NCBI RefSeq assembly: GCF_017794765.1 | Contig: NZ_CP051236.1 | Span: 2,369,948-2,433,947 of the forward strand | Origin: Nitratireductor sp. | GTDB lineage: Bacteria; Pseudomonadota; Alphaproteobacteria; Rhizobiales; Rhizobiaceae | Direction: 5' to 3' | Length of the DNA stretch: 64,000 nucleotides | Shown here: piece after piece, positions 53,339 to 61,945 of the stretch | Numbering within the stretch: the first letter of the stretch is position 1 | Layout: each line of letters begins with the position of its first letter | Program-made: the position numbers and the translations under genes | The notes under the pieces: generated by a model | The model's database searches: none | Told to the model about the DNA's origin: nothing | Seen by the model: the letters and a program-made list of their open reading frames with translations, nothing else

Positions 53339-54031
53339 ATGACAGGCGAGGCGCGCGCGCGGTTCGAGCGGATCTACACGCTTTTGCGCGAACGCATCTG
53401 CCTGCTCGACTATCCGCCGGGCATGCGGCTGCGCGAAGAGGACCTCGCCGAGGAATTCGACACCAGCCGCACACCGATCCGCCGGGTTCTCGCACGGCTC
53501 GAAGACGAAGGCTATCTGCGCTCGGTCCATGGCGTGGGCACCATCGTCACGGATATCGACATCGCCTCGCTGGAACAGGTCTATCGCCTGCGTGTGGAGC
53601 TTTCCGAACTGATCGGCAAGCTTTCACCGGCAGAGCCCGATGAAGACGCCAAACGCGCCTTCTCTGCCATGAAGACGCGCTGCGAGGCTTTGGTGAGAAC
53701 GCCCAGCCAGCGCGCCTTCGCGCAGCTCAATATGGATTTTTTCCATCTCCTCATGACACTGACGGAGAACGAACCGCTGCAGGAGTTTTCCGAAAGGCTC
53801 TATTATCAGACGACGAGGATCTGGCTGAAACGTGCCGCCGGCGAGGATGGCACGGAAGAAACGCTTGCCAGCGAGATTGGCTTTTTCCTGCGCGAAGTCT
53901 CCGACATTGCCGCTGCCGTGGCCTGCGGGGCGCTCGAAAGCGTCGGGCAGATACGCCGCGCCCATGTGGCCATGAGTTTTGCTCGCCTTAAGGCAAGGGC
54001 CGGCGAAGAGGTGGAGGCAGCCTCTCTCTAG
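53339..54031 (+). CDS. GntR-family (FCD) regulator of the ectoine cluster
   Basis: Regulator of 230 residues: N-terminal winged helix REEDLAEEFDTSRTPIRRVL and an all-helical FCD effector domain. It ends the rightward operon of ectoine hydrolase and M20 deacetylase. Known ectoine clusters in many alphaproteobacteria use EnuR, a MocR-type GntR fused to an aminotransferase domain; this is a short FCD type instead. The TTGTACACAA pair upstream is its likely operator. Its stop overlaps the kinase stop on the other strand by three bases. Confidence 0.9.
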   Translation: MTGEARARFERIYTLLRERICLLDYPPGMRLREEDLAEEFDTSRTPIRRVLARLEDEGYLRSVHGVGTIVTDIDIASLEQVYRLRVELSELIGKLSPAEPDEDAKRAFSAMKTRCEALVRTPSQRAFAQLNMDFFHLLMTLTENEPLQEFSERLYYQTTRIWLKRAAGEDGTEETLASEIGFFLREVSDIAAAVACGALESVGQIRRAHVAMSFARLKARAGEEVEAASL

Positions 54032-54927
54032 GAGGCCGCCTTTACCAGTGCGCTCATATCGGGCAGGTCAGTTGCCCCGCCAACCCGCATGACGGCTTCC
54101 GCCCCGCAGCGATTGCCTGCTTCAAGGCATTGTTCAAGCGGTTTGCCGGAAAGCCAGGCATCGATGAAACCGGCATTGAACGCGTCTCCGGCGCCCGTGG
54201 AATCGATTACATTGACAGGCTGAGTCGGCATTGAAACCGTGTTTTCGGCGCTGATAGCCATGGAACCTTCCGGCCCGCGCTTGACGACAGTGAGCGGCGC
54301 GGGCGGCTTTTTGCCGGGGGCAATGGCAAGACGCTGCGCCTCTGTCTCGTTGGGCAGGAATATGTCCACGGCACCGATCAGTGCGGCGAGATCGTCTCTG
54401 GCCAGAACCGCATCGTCCCAGGAACAGTCGAGCGAGATGGAAAGCCCGGCGGCGCGCGCCTGTTCGAGCAGGAAAGGAGCTTCCACCAGAGTGGCGAGTT
54501 CGCCGATGTGGAGATGGGCAAAGTCGCCGCTGGCGATGGCTGCCGCAAATGTCTCCGGCACGGCCGGACCGGCGCGGCGCGTCAGGAAGGCGCGTTCTGT
54601 GCCCGATGTCATGGCAACGGTGATCTGCGGATCGAGTGTATCGGGCATGGCTTGCGAGGCTGAAAGATCGACGCCGCTGGCCTCAAGCTCCGCCATTAGT
54701 GCGGCGGCGAATGGCCCGGAGGGCAATGCCGAGGCAAGACCGACAGGACGACCGAGAGCTGCGACATAGGCAGCCGTAATGAACGCGCCGCCGCCCGGCT
54801 TGATCGACAGGCCGCCGGCGAAGACCTCTTCGCCAAGTGTCGGCATCTTCGGCAGTTCGGTGAAAATGAGATCGCAATAAAGCCGGCCCACGCTCAGAAC
54901 GCGGCCTGACCGGTTGGGTTGCTTCAC
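54028..54927 (-). CDS. PfkB-family carbohydrate kinase
   Basis: Ribokinase-fold kinase of 299 residues: the N-terminal glycine region AGGLSIKPGGGAFITAAYVA and the C-terminal signature VIDSTGAGDAFNAGFIDAW with the catalytic aspartate. It phosphorylates a sugar or related compound; substrate unknown. It is the last gene of the sugar-type ABC operon, its start overlapping the ATPase stop in an ATGA, so it probably traps the imported substrate or its breakdown product. Confidence 0.9.
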   Translation of the reverse strand: MKQPNRSGRVLSVGRLYCDLIFTELPKMPTLGEEVFAGGLSIKPGGGAFITAAYVAALGRPVGLASALPSGPFAAALMAELEASGVDLSASQAMPDTLDPQITVAMTSGTERAFLTRRAGPAVPETFAAAIASGDFAHLHIGELATLVEAPFLLEQARAAGLSISLDCSWDDAVLARDDLAALIGAVDIFLPNETEAQRLAIAPGKKPPAPLTVVKRGPEGSMAISAENTVSMPTQPVNVIDSTGAGDAFNAGFIDAWLSGKPLEQCLEAGNRCGAEAVMRVGGATDLPDMSALVKAAS

Positions 54928-55982
54928 GGCAGCGCCTCCCCGGATTTGGCGTCAAACAGGTGCATTTCGCCGGCCTTCGCCGTCAGCTTGACCGTGTCGC
55001 CGGCTTTCGGCGGCTCACGGCCGGAAGCCTTTGCGATCACCTCATGGCCGTTGACGCCGACATAGACCAGCGTGTCCGCGCCAAGCGGCTCCACGATGTT
55101 GACCGTGCCGGAGAAGAGCCCCTTGCCACCGGTCACGACAAGATCGTCAGGCCGAACACCGAGAATTACGTCGGCGCCTTCGGGGGCACTGCGTTCGGGC
55201 AGATCGATGCCGAGCCCATCACCGAGCTTCACGCCTTTTCCGGCCCAGTTACCCGGCAGCATGTTCATGGATGGTGCGCCGATGAACTGGGCGACGAAGG
55301 TGTTGGCCGGCTTGTGATAGACGTCGAGCGGCGTGCCGACCTGCTGGATATAGCCATCCTTCATGATCACGATCCGGTCGGCCATGGTCATGGCTTCCAC
55401 CTGATCGTGCGTCACGAAAATGATCGTGTTTCCAACACGTTGGTGCAGCTTCTTGATTTCAAGCCGCATCTGGGTGCGCAGTTGCGCATCGAGGTTGGAG
55501 AGTGGCTCGTCGAAGAGGAAGACGGCGGGATCGCGCACCATGGCACGGCCGATGGCGACGCGCTGGCGCTGCCCGCCCGAGAGCTGGTTGGGCCGGCGCT
55601 CGAGAAGATCGGTCATGCCGAGAATGGCGGCCACCTCGTCAATGCGCTTGTCCTTCGCCTCTTTAGAGAGCTTCGATGTGCGCAGGCCGAAGCCGATGTT
55701 CTTGCGCACCGACATGTGCGGATAGATGGCGTAGTTCTGGAACACCATGGCGATGTCGCGCTCCTTGGGCTCCAGATTGTTGACGAGGCGCTCGCCGATG
55801 TGGATTTCGCCGCCGCTGATCTCCTCAAGGCCGGCGATCATGCGCAGGGTCGTGGATTTGCCGCAGCCGGACGGGCCGACGAAGACGACGAATTCACCAT
55901 CGGCCACGTCGAGATTGATGCCGTGAAGCACCTCGACCTTGCCGTAGGATTTGACGAGATTGCGAAGGGACAAGGTGGCCAA
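54924..55982 (-). CDS. Sugar-type ABC transporter ATPase (UgpC/MsmK family), TTG start
   Basis: ATPase of 352 residues: Walker A VGPSGCGKSTTLRMIAGLEE, signature LSGGQRQRVAIGRAMV, Walker B VFLFDEPLSNLDAQLR, and a C-terminal OB-type regulatory domain (GVRPDDLVVTGG). The chosen start is a TTG at 55982, because AGGAG stands at ideal distance, overlapping the end of the lyase-like gene, and homologues begin MATLSLRNLVKSYG; the upstream ATG at 56051 would lie well inside the preceding gene. Confidence 0.93.
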   Translation of the reverse strand: MATLSLRNLVKSYGKVEVLHGINLDVADGEFVVFVGPSGCGKSTTLRMIAGLEEISGGEIHIGERLVNNLEPKERDIAMVFQNYAIYPHMSVRKNIGFGLRTSKLSKEAKDKRIDEVAAILGMTDLLERRPNQLSGGQRQRVAIGRAMVRDPAVFLFDEPLSNLDAQLRTQMRLEIKKLHQRVGNTIIFVTHDQVEAMTMADRIVIMKDGYIQQVGTPLDVYHKPANTFVAQFIGAPSMNMLPGNWAGKGVKLGDGLGIDLPERSAPEGADVILGVRPDDLVVTGGKGLFSGTVNIVEPLGADTLVYVGVNGHEVIAKASGREPPKAGDTVKLTAKAGEMHLFDAKSGEALP

Positions 55983-55986
55983 GGGT

Positions 55987-57474
55987 CTACTCCTGCAAGA
56001 GAGCGCCGAAGGCGGCATCGAGCGCGGCTCCGGCTTTTTCGGCGCGGGCAAGGTCCGCTGCCTGTTGTTCTGAAAGGCGTGTGAGGGTGGCGCGATAGGT
56101 TTGAAGCGCCTCGTTCATGGCGTCGGGTGCAGGGCCGCCGAAACGCTCGCGCACCGCCACGAAATGGCGCGCGCTGACGGCCTCGCCATAGGCTGCGCGG
56201 TCGAGTGTGCTGTCGCGCCCGGTCAGTTCCCTGAAGGCCTTAGAGAAGGCGTCATGACCTTCGCCGAGTGGTTTGCCGGCGGTAATCACGGCACGGGCCG
56301 TGGCGGCGGCGATCTCATGCGCCTGCCGGAAGGACAGGTTTTCGCGGCGCACCAGCGTATCGGCGAGTTCCGTCACGGTGATGCAGGCGGCGTCGATGTT
56401 TCTGGCCACGCGCTCGCCGTCGATGGAAACGGCGCTGATCAGGGCTGCCAGAAGGTCGAGCACGCGTGCGCCGCTCTGGAAGGCCGCGTAACCGGCCACC
56501 TGAACCTCGCCCTCGCTGTCGTTCATGTCGGTGAAGGGCGTGTTGTGCATCGTGTTGACGACCGCATCGGCGCGACCGCAGGTCATCGACGCCAGATGGC
56601 GCAGATGCTCGATGGGCACGGGATTGCGCTTCTGCGGCATAATGGATGAAATCTGCACGAGACTGCCGGGCACGTGGAGCTGTCCCACCTCGAAGGCTGA
56701 CCAGAACTGCATGTCCTGGATGAGGCGGCCAAGGTGCAGGAAGGTGAGCTTCATCGCGCTGTAGAGGCCGGTGACATAGTCAACCGAGGCGATGCAGCCA
56801 TAGGAATTGCGCAGCGGCTCGGAAAAGCCCAGCAGATCGGCCATGCGGGCGCGGTCGATGGGAAAGCCGCTGGTGGTGATCGCGGCAGCGCCCATCGGGC
56901 AATGGTCGATATTGGCGCGGGCCGCCTGCAGGCGCTCGATGTCGCGCAGAAGCACCTCGGTTGCAGCCGACAGATAGTGCCCGAAGGTGGAGGGTTGGGC
57001 CGGCTGGCCGTGTGTGTAGGCAACGATCAGCGTGTCGCGCTCGGCTTCGGCCTTGGCGATGAGGGCTGAAGCCAACGCGTGCGCCTTGCCGATCAGCGTG
57101 TCGGCATGGTGCTTCAATGTGAGTTTGAAGACCGTGTGGTCCATGTCATTGCGCGAGCGGGCCGTGTGCAACATGCCGGCGAGATCCGGGCCAAGCCGTT
57201 TTTTGAGCTCCGCCTCGACGAGGAAGAAATAGTCTTCCACCTCGCCGGTATAGGTGAGGGCATCGACATCGACCGTTTCGTCAATATCGACGAGCGCACC
57301 GGCAATGCGGGCGGCATCTTCGTGGGCGAGAATGCCGCTCTCCGTAAGCATCACCAGATGCGCACGGTTGATGGCGCGGAACGCACCCACATAGTTGGCC
57401 TTCACGCCTTCAAAGAGCGGCGCGAGCACCGTGTCCTTATAGACGGGGTGAGGGAATTTCTCGTTGAGGCTCAT
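55987..57474 (-). CDS. Divergent argininosuccinate lyase/fumarase-superfamily protein
   Basis: Protein of 495 residues in the aspartase/fumarase superfamily, closest by motif to argininosuccinate lyase: HTARSRND (103-110), YTHGQPAQP (153-161), GFPIDRARMADLLGF, and the catalytic-serine loop SSIMPQKRNP (276-285). Several argininosuccinate-lyase positions differ: the segment normally EDxH reads EDYFF, NDQ reads NDM, and THLQ reads THGQ. Chemistry would be C-N cleavage releasing fumarate from an N-succinyl compound. It sits inside a sugar-type ABC operon, far from any arginine gene, so it is probably catabolic. EDDS lyase of Chelativorans is a family precedent for such a role. Confidence 0.85.
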   Translation of the reverse strand: MSLNEKFPHPVYKDTVLAPLFEGVKANYVGAFRAINRAHLVMLTESGILAHEDAARIAGALVDIDETVDVDALTYTGEVEDYFFLVEAELKKRLGPDLAGMLHTARSRNDMDHTVFKLTLKHHADTLIGKAHALASALIAKAEAERDTLIVAYTHGQPAQPSTFGHYLSAATEVLLRDIERLQAARANIDHCPMGAAAITTSGFPIDRARMADLLGFSEPLRNSYGCIASVDYVTGLYSAMKLTFLHLGRLIQDMQFWSAFEVGQLHVPGSLVQISSIMPQKRNPVPIEHLRHLASMTCGRADAVVNTMHNTPFTDMNDSEGEVQVAGYAAFQSGARVLDLLAALISAVSIDGERVARNIDAACITVTELADTLVRRENLSFRQAHEIAAATARAVITAGKPLGEGHDAFSKAFRELTGRDSTLDRAAYGEAVSARHFVAVRERFGGPAPDAMNEALQTYRATLTRLSEQQAADLARAEKAGAALDAAFGALLQE

Positions 57475-57481
57475 CGTGCGC

Positions 57482-58363
57482 TTATCCCTTGAGGCCGGCC
57501 ATGACAACGCCGCGAATGATGAAGCGCTGGAAGATGAGGAAGACGACCAGCGTCGGCAGTGTGGAGATGGCCGCACCCGTCATGATCAGTTCCCAGGCCA
57601 CATCCACCTCGTCGCCGAAGCTCGAAAGCCCGACCGGCAGCGTGTACATCTCCACCGAATTGGTGACGATCAGTGGCCAGATGAAGGCGGTCCAGTTGCC
57701 GAGGAAAACGAAGATCGCGAGGGCTGCAAGCGCCGGACGCACGAGCGGCATGGCCACCTGCCACCAGATCTGGAATTCGTTCAGCCCGTCGATGCGTGCA
57801 GCTTCCAGGAAATCGTCGGGAACGGTCTCGAAAAACTGCTTCATGAGGAAGGTGCCGAAGGCGGTCATGACGCCTGGGAACATGATGCCCCAATAGGTGT
57901 CGAGCCAGCCAAAACTCTTGCTCATGAGATACCACGGGATGACCAGCATCTCGGTCGGGATCATGAGCGTGGAGAGAATGGCGATGAAGACCAGGTAGCG
58001 GCCGGGAAACCTGAATTTGCACAGCGCATAGCCCACCAGCGCGTCGAAGAAGACGGCGGATGCGGTGGTGACGATGGAAATCACCAGCGAGTTGACGAAC
58101 CAGCGGTAGAAGCGTCCGTCTTCGAGGACATAGGTGTAGTTCTCGATCGTCGGCTCTTCCGGGATCAGGTTGAGATTGTAGACCTCGAAGGGAAATTTCA
58201 GCGAGGTGGAGACCATGAACACGATGGGCATGATCATGAGAATGCCGCCGCCGAACAGTAGCGCCCAGCGGATGAACTGGCCCATATTGCGCCGGGAGTT
58301 GCGTGAAGATCCGGAAAAAAGCGCGTCGGTGGAAGGCTTTACGGCGATGTCCTGGCTGGCCAT
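57482..58363 (-). CDS. Sugar-type ABC transporter permease (MalG type)
   Basis: Inner-membrane permease of 293 residues with six hydrophobic segments and the EAA loop DFLEAARIDGLNEFQIWWQV. The C-terminal FQRFIIRGVVMAGLKG is typical of MalG/UgpE-type subunits. It pairs with the MalF-type subunit encoded two bases upstream and precedes the lyase-like gene by seven bases. Confidence 0.93.
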   Translation of the reverse strand: MASQDIAVKPSTDALFSGSSRNSRRNMGQFIRWALLFGGGILMIMPIVFMVSTSLKFPFEVYNLNLIPEEPTIENYTYVLEDGRFYRWFVNSLVISIVTTASAVFFDALVGYALCKFRFPGRYLVFIAILSTLMIPTEMLVIPWYLMSKSFGWLDTYWGIMFPGVMTAFGTFLMKQFFETVPDDFLEAARIDGLNEFQIWWQVAMPLVRPALAALAIFVFLGNWTAFIWPLIVTNSVEMYTLPVGLSSFGDEVDVAWELIMTGAAISTLPTLVVFLIFQRFIIRGVVMAGLKG

Positions 58364-58364
58364 G

Positions 58365-59258
58365 TCAGCTATCCTTCAAAAGTCGAAGCTGGATCAGGCT
58401 GACGACCAGCAGAATGGTGAAGAGCACGACGGTCTGCGCTGCCGCATAGCCCATGTTGAAGCCGTTGAATGCGGTATCGTAGATCAGAAGCACCAGCGGC
58501 TTGGTGGAGTTGAGCGGCCCGCCCGGATTGTTGGTGGTCATGTTGAACACCTGATCGAAGATCCGCAGGAAGCCGATCGAGGAAAAGACCACGAGAAACA
58601 CGATGGTGGGTTTTAGAAGCGGGATGGTAATCTCGCTCAGCACCGTCCAGGTGGAGACGCCGTCTATGCGTGCGGCTTCATAATAGCTCTGCGGAATGGC
58701 GCGCAGCCCGGCCATGAAGATGATGACCTGAAAGCCGAGACCGGCCCAGACGGCGCAGGCCAGAACCGAGGGCAGGGCGTTGGTGGTCGAGCTCAGGAAT
58801 TCGATCTGGCTGATGCCGAAGCTCGCCAGGAAATTGTTGAACACGCCGATGGGGACCGGTTGGTAGAACCAGCGCCACACCCAGGCCATGGCCACGGCAC
58901 TTGTCATGAAGGGCAGGAAGTAGAGTGCACGGATGGTGCCGTGCATGAAACGCACCTTGTCGAGGTGATAGGCGATGATGAAGGACAGGACGAGGCTGAT
59001 CGGTGTGCCCAGGATCAGATACAGGAAGGTGTTTTTGAACACTTTCCAGAAAACCGGATCGCTGAACAGCTTTGCGTAGTTTTCAAGCCCCACATATTTC
59101 CGGTCGCCAAGCAGGTTCCATTCCTGAAAGGACAGAACGAAGGCATTGGCTGTCGGATAAAACCGGATGACGACGTAGAAGAGAACCGGCAGGGCAAGGA
59201 AGATCCAGGCCCAGACGATCTGCTTCTGCGAGATGGTGAGATTGTTGTAAAAGCGCAT
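58365..59258 (-). CDS. Sugar-type ABC transporter permease (MalF type)
   Basis: Inner-membrane permease of 297 residues, with the first helix in WIFLALPVLFYVVIRFYPTA and the EAA loop SYYEAARIDGVSTWTVLSEI. It is the second gene of the operon, 54 bases after the binding protein gene. Confidence 0.93.
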   Translation of the reverse strand: MRFYNNLTISQKQIVWAWIFLALPVLFYVVIRFYPTANAFVLSFQEWNLLGDRKYVGLENYAKLFSDPVFWKVFKNTFLYLILGTPISLVLSFIIAYHLDKVRFMHGTIRALYFLPFMTSAVAMAWVWRWFYQPVPIGVFNNFLASFGISQIEFLSSTTNALPSVLACAVWAGLGFQVIIFMAGLRAIPQSYYEAARIDGVSTWTVLSEITIPLLKPTIVFLVVFSSIGFLRIFDQVFNMTTNNPGGPLNSTKPLVLLIYDTAFNGFNMGYAAAQTVVLFTILLVVSLIQLRLLKDS

Positions 59259-59312
59259 GGCCCCGTCCCGAAATTTCGTTGGACGTCCGGCGGGCCGGAC
59301 GCCCGAAAGGCC

Positions 59313-60578
59313 TTATTTCTTGTAATATTCGTCGAGGACTTTCTGCTCCTCCTCGGCGGCCTGCGCGACGCTCTCTTCAAGCGCCTGACCCTGCAGCTCG
59401 ATGCGCTGCATCATGTCCACCATGGCCTGGCGCTGGGCGCTCTCATTGGCGAAGACCGTGGTCTTTGCGTATTCCAGACCCTTGATGAAGGGACCGTAGA
59501 CCGGGTGGTTGATGTTCTCGTCGGTCATGGCGGCGGACGGCTTTGCGGGCAATTCGCCGACGGTCTCAAGCCAGATCTGCATGGCCTCGTCGGAGGTGAG
59601 ATACTCCATGAACTTGACGGCGGCATCGAACTTCTCGCCTTCCGCCTTCGAGGTGATCGCGTTCACCCAGTAGGAGGAATAGTTCGACTTGGTGCCATCG
59701 GGACCGGCGGGAAGCTCGGCCACACCCCATTTGAGGCCGCGCACGCTTTCAAGCGCGCCGATGCGGAATGAACCGTCAATGTGCATGCCGGCGCGGCCCG
59801 CCTTGAAGGCGGCCTGCGGCTCATCCATGAAGGCAGCCTTGGTCACGCCATGCTTGGCCTGCAAATCATTATAGAAACCAAAGGCTTTCAGCCCGGCCTC
59901 GTTGTTGTAGTTGACCTTTTTGTAGTCATCCAGATAGGGCTCGCCGCCGAACTGGCGGATCAGCACTTCACGAATCCAGTGGTGGTCCTGCGCGGTCATG
60001 CCCGTGGTCAGGCCCACGGCTGTCAGATTGCCTGCACCATCCTTCTTGGTAAGCTTTTTGGCGGTTTCGACAAGCTCGTCGAGATTGGCAGGCGGGTTCT
60101 CGATGCCGGCTTCCTCGAACATGCGTTCATTGTAGAACAGCGCCAGCGAGCGCACGGCGGTGGGCAGCGCCCAGTAACTGTCGCCCATTCGCATGGCCTT
60201 GACCATGGGGAAGAACTCTTCCTCGATCTTTTCCGGCGGGAAGGTGTCGGCGGGCAGCGGCTGGATCAGCTCGGCTTCCACATAATCGTTAAGCCAGCCA
60301 TAGAAGAGCTGGACGACGTCGGGGCCCTGACCGGCCGGAATGGCAGCGGCTACCTTGGTGCGATAGCTGTCATAGGGAAAATGCGTCATCTTGACGGTGA
60401 TGTCGGGATTGGCTGCCTCGAAATTCTCGATCAGCTTGTCCATCGCATCGACGCGGGCTTCGAAGAAATACTGCCAGTACTCGATCTCGACCGCAGAAGC
60501 GCCTCCTGCTCCAGCAGCCATGGTCATGGCCGCAGTTGCGGCACCCAGCATGAAGGTCCGTAGTCTGTTGAGTTTCAT
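59313..60578 (-). CDS. Sugar-type ABC transporter solute-binding protein
   Basis: Family 1 extracellular solute-binding protein of 421 residues: signal peptide cleaved after AGGASA (about residue 29), then EIEYWQYFFEARVDAMDKLI and the phrase GLTTGMTAQDHHWIREVLIR. A short lysine-rich tail follows a helical segment. It is the first gene of the leftward operon (binding protein, two permeases, lyase, ATPase, kinase) and diverges from the ROK regulator. The ligand is unknown. Confidence 0.93.
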   Translation of the reverse strand: MKLNRLRTFMLGAATAAMTMAAGAGGASAVEIEYWQYFFEARVDAMDKLIENFEAANPDITVKMTHFPYDSYRTKVAAAIPAGQGPDVVQLFYGWLNDYVEAELIQPLPADTFPPEKIEEEFFPMVKAMRMGDSYWALPTAVRSLALFYNERMFEEAGIENPPANLDELVETAKKLTKKDGAGNLTAVGLTTGMTAQDHHWIREVLIRQFGGEPYLDDYKKVNYNNEAGLKAFGFYNDLQAKHGVTKAAFMDEPQAAFKAGRAGMHIDGSFRIGALESVRGLKWGVAELPAGPDGTKSNYSSYWVNAITSKAEGEKFDAAVKFMEYLTSDEAMQIWLETVGELPAKPSAAMTDENINHPVYGPFIKGLEYAKTTVFANESAQRQAMVDMMQRIELQGQALEESVAQAAEEEQKVLDEYYKK

Positions 60579-60691
60579 TCTGCTTGCTCCCTTTGATCGC
60601 TGCCCGGAGCGTACCCGGCCAGCCTGTCACCCTCTGTTCACCCGTCTCCACGAGGCGGCATGTCCATTCATCGACGATTAACTCAATCAAG

Positions 60692-60703
60692 TTGAATATT
60701 CAA
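60692..60703. promoter_or_regulatory. Palindrome in the ABC operon/ROK divergent promoter
   Basis: TTGAATATTCAA is a perfect 12-base palindrome, embedded in a stretch with further TTGA/TCAA half-sites (60683-60714), 24 bases before the ROK regulator start and 114 bases before the binding protein start. It is a good candidate operator for the ROK protein. Confidence 0.6.
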
Positions 60704-60726
60704 GTTAGTTGAATTAATAAGCGAAT

Positions 60727-61926
60727 ATGAAGATCAACAACCCCCGTCGCATTGTAGGATCGAATGCTGAACGCACCCGGCTTCACAACCGTCAGGTGGT
60801 GCTTGGGCATGTGCGTGAGCGGCAGCCCGTCGGGCGGGCGGAGATCGCACGCATATCGGGGCTGTCCACGCAGGCCGTGAGCAACATCATTGCCGAACTG
60901 GAAGAAGACAGACTTCTGATTGAAGCCGGGCGACAGTCGGAGGGACGGGGTTTGCCGGTACTGAAATACCGGCTCAATGCAGACGGCGCGGTGGCGCTCG
61001 GCATCGAGGTCAGGCCGGACGCGATGTTCGGCGCGCTGGTAAACCTCGAGGGTGAGACGCTGTTTACCACCCGCGAAGCGTTGCCGGACAACGCACCGTC
61101 CACGGTTGTTTCGGTTGCACGACGAATTCGTTCCAGCGCGCTCGACGGACGATGCGAAAAGACGCAGAAAATTCTGGGTGCTGGTGTCGTGATGCCGGGC
61201 CCTTTCGGCAAGGTTGGTATTTCCGGCGCAGGCCAGTCCGCACTTCACGGCTGGGAAGATAGCGATCCCGTTGCCGTGTTCGAAGACGCCCTAGACATGC
61301 CGGTGGTGGTGGAAAACGATGCGACCGCTGCCGCCGTGGCGGAGCGCGTGCGCGGCGTCGCAACAGGACTGCGCACTTTCTGCTTTCTCTATTTCGGGGC
61401 AGGGCTGGGGCTTGGCGTGGTCGCCGAGGGCGAGGTCCAGCGCGGAGCATTCGGCAATGCCGGCGAGATCGGCCATGTCATAGTCCGCCCTGGGGGGCGG
61501 ATTTGCGCCTGCGGCAATCATGGATGCCTCGAAACCTATGCAAGCCGCATCGCTGCGCGCGCCAAGCTCGCAGGCGCCGGCATCGAGATAGGCAGTGCCT
61601 CGGACATCGAAAACCTTTACAGGGCAGGCAGCGGGCCATTGATGGAGTGGATCGAGGAGGCGGCCGGCCCGCTTTCGCAGGCGGTTGGCCTGATCGAGAA
61701 TCTTTTCGATCCTGAAACCGTTATCCTGGGCGGCGCGATGCCGGACGCGGTTCTCGACCATCTCATTGCCGCGCTTGATCTTCCCGGCGGCTCCGTCGCC
61801 GCGCGGGCAGAGCGGGTTACACCAAGAGTCCAGCGGGGCGCCTGCGGACGTCTTACCGCCGCGCTTGGCGGGGCTGCACTCGTCATCCACGACACCGTCA
61901 CACCGCGCATTGCCGCAAAAACATGA
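60727..61926 (+). CDS. ROK-family transcriptional regulator
   Basis: ROK repressor of 399 residues: N-terminal winged helix with RAEIARISGLSTQAVSNIIA, then a sugar-kinase-like domain. It has the ROK zinc motif in GGRICACGNHGCLETYAS and the segment VVVENDATAAAVAERVRG. Such regulators respond to a sugar or sugar phosphate. It is divergent from the ABC operon and 19 bases before the PIG-L-family gene, so it probably controls both. Xylose, N-acetylglucosamine and glucose derivatives are common effectors in the family; the effector here is unknown. Confidence 0.92.
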   Translation: MKINNPRRIVGSNAERTRLHNRQVVLGHVRERQPVGRAEIARISGLSTQAVSNIIAELEEDRLLIEAGRQSEGRGLPVLKYRLNADGAVALGIEVRPDAMFGALVNLEGETLFTTREALPDNAPSTVVSVARRIRSSALDGRCEKTQKILGAGVVMPGPFGKVGISGAGQSALHGWEDSDPVAVFEDALDMPVVVENDATAAAVAERVRGVATGLRTFCFLYFGAGLGLGVVAEGEVQRGAFGNAGEIGHVIVRPGGRICACGNHGCLETYASRIAARAKLAGAGIEIGSASDIENLYRAGSGPLMEWIEEAAGPLSQAVGLIENLFDPETVILGGAMPDAVLDHLIAALDLPGGSVAARAERVTPRVQRGACGRLTAALGGAALVIHDTVTPRIAAKT

Positions 61927-61945
61927 TTCTCCGGGAGGTTCACAA

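Noticed and set aside
54924..60578. The ABC importer as the missing ectoine transporter
   Set aside because: The binding protein and permeases are of the sugar (MalFG/UgpC) type, the operon has its own ROK regulator and kinase, and ectoine importers are polar-amino-acid ABC or TRAP types.
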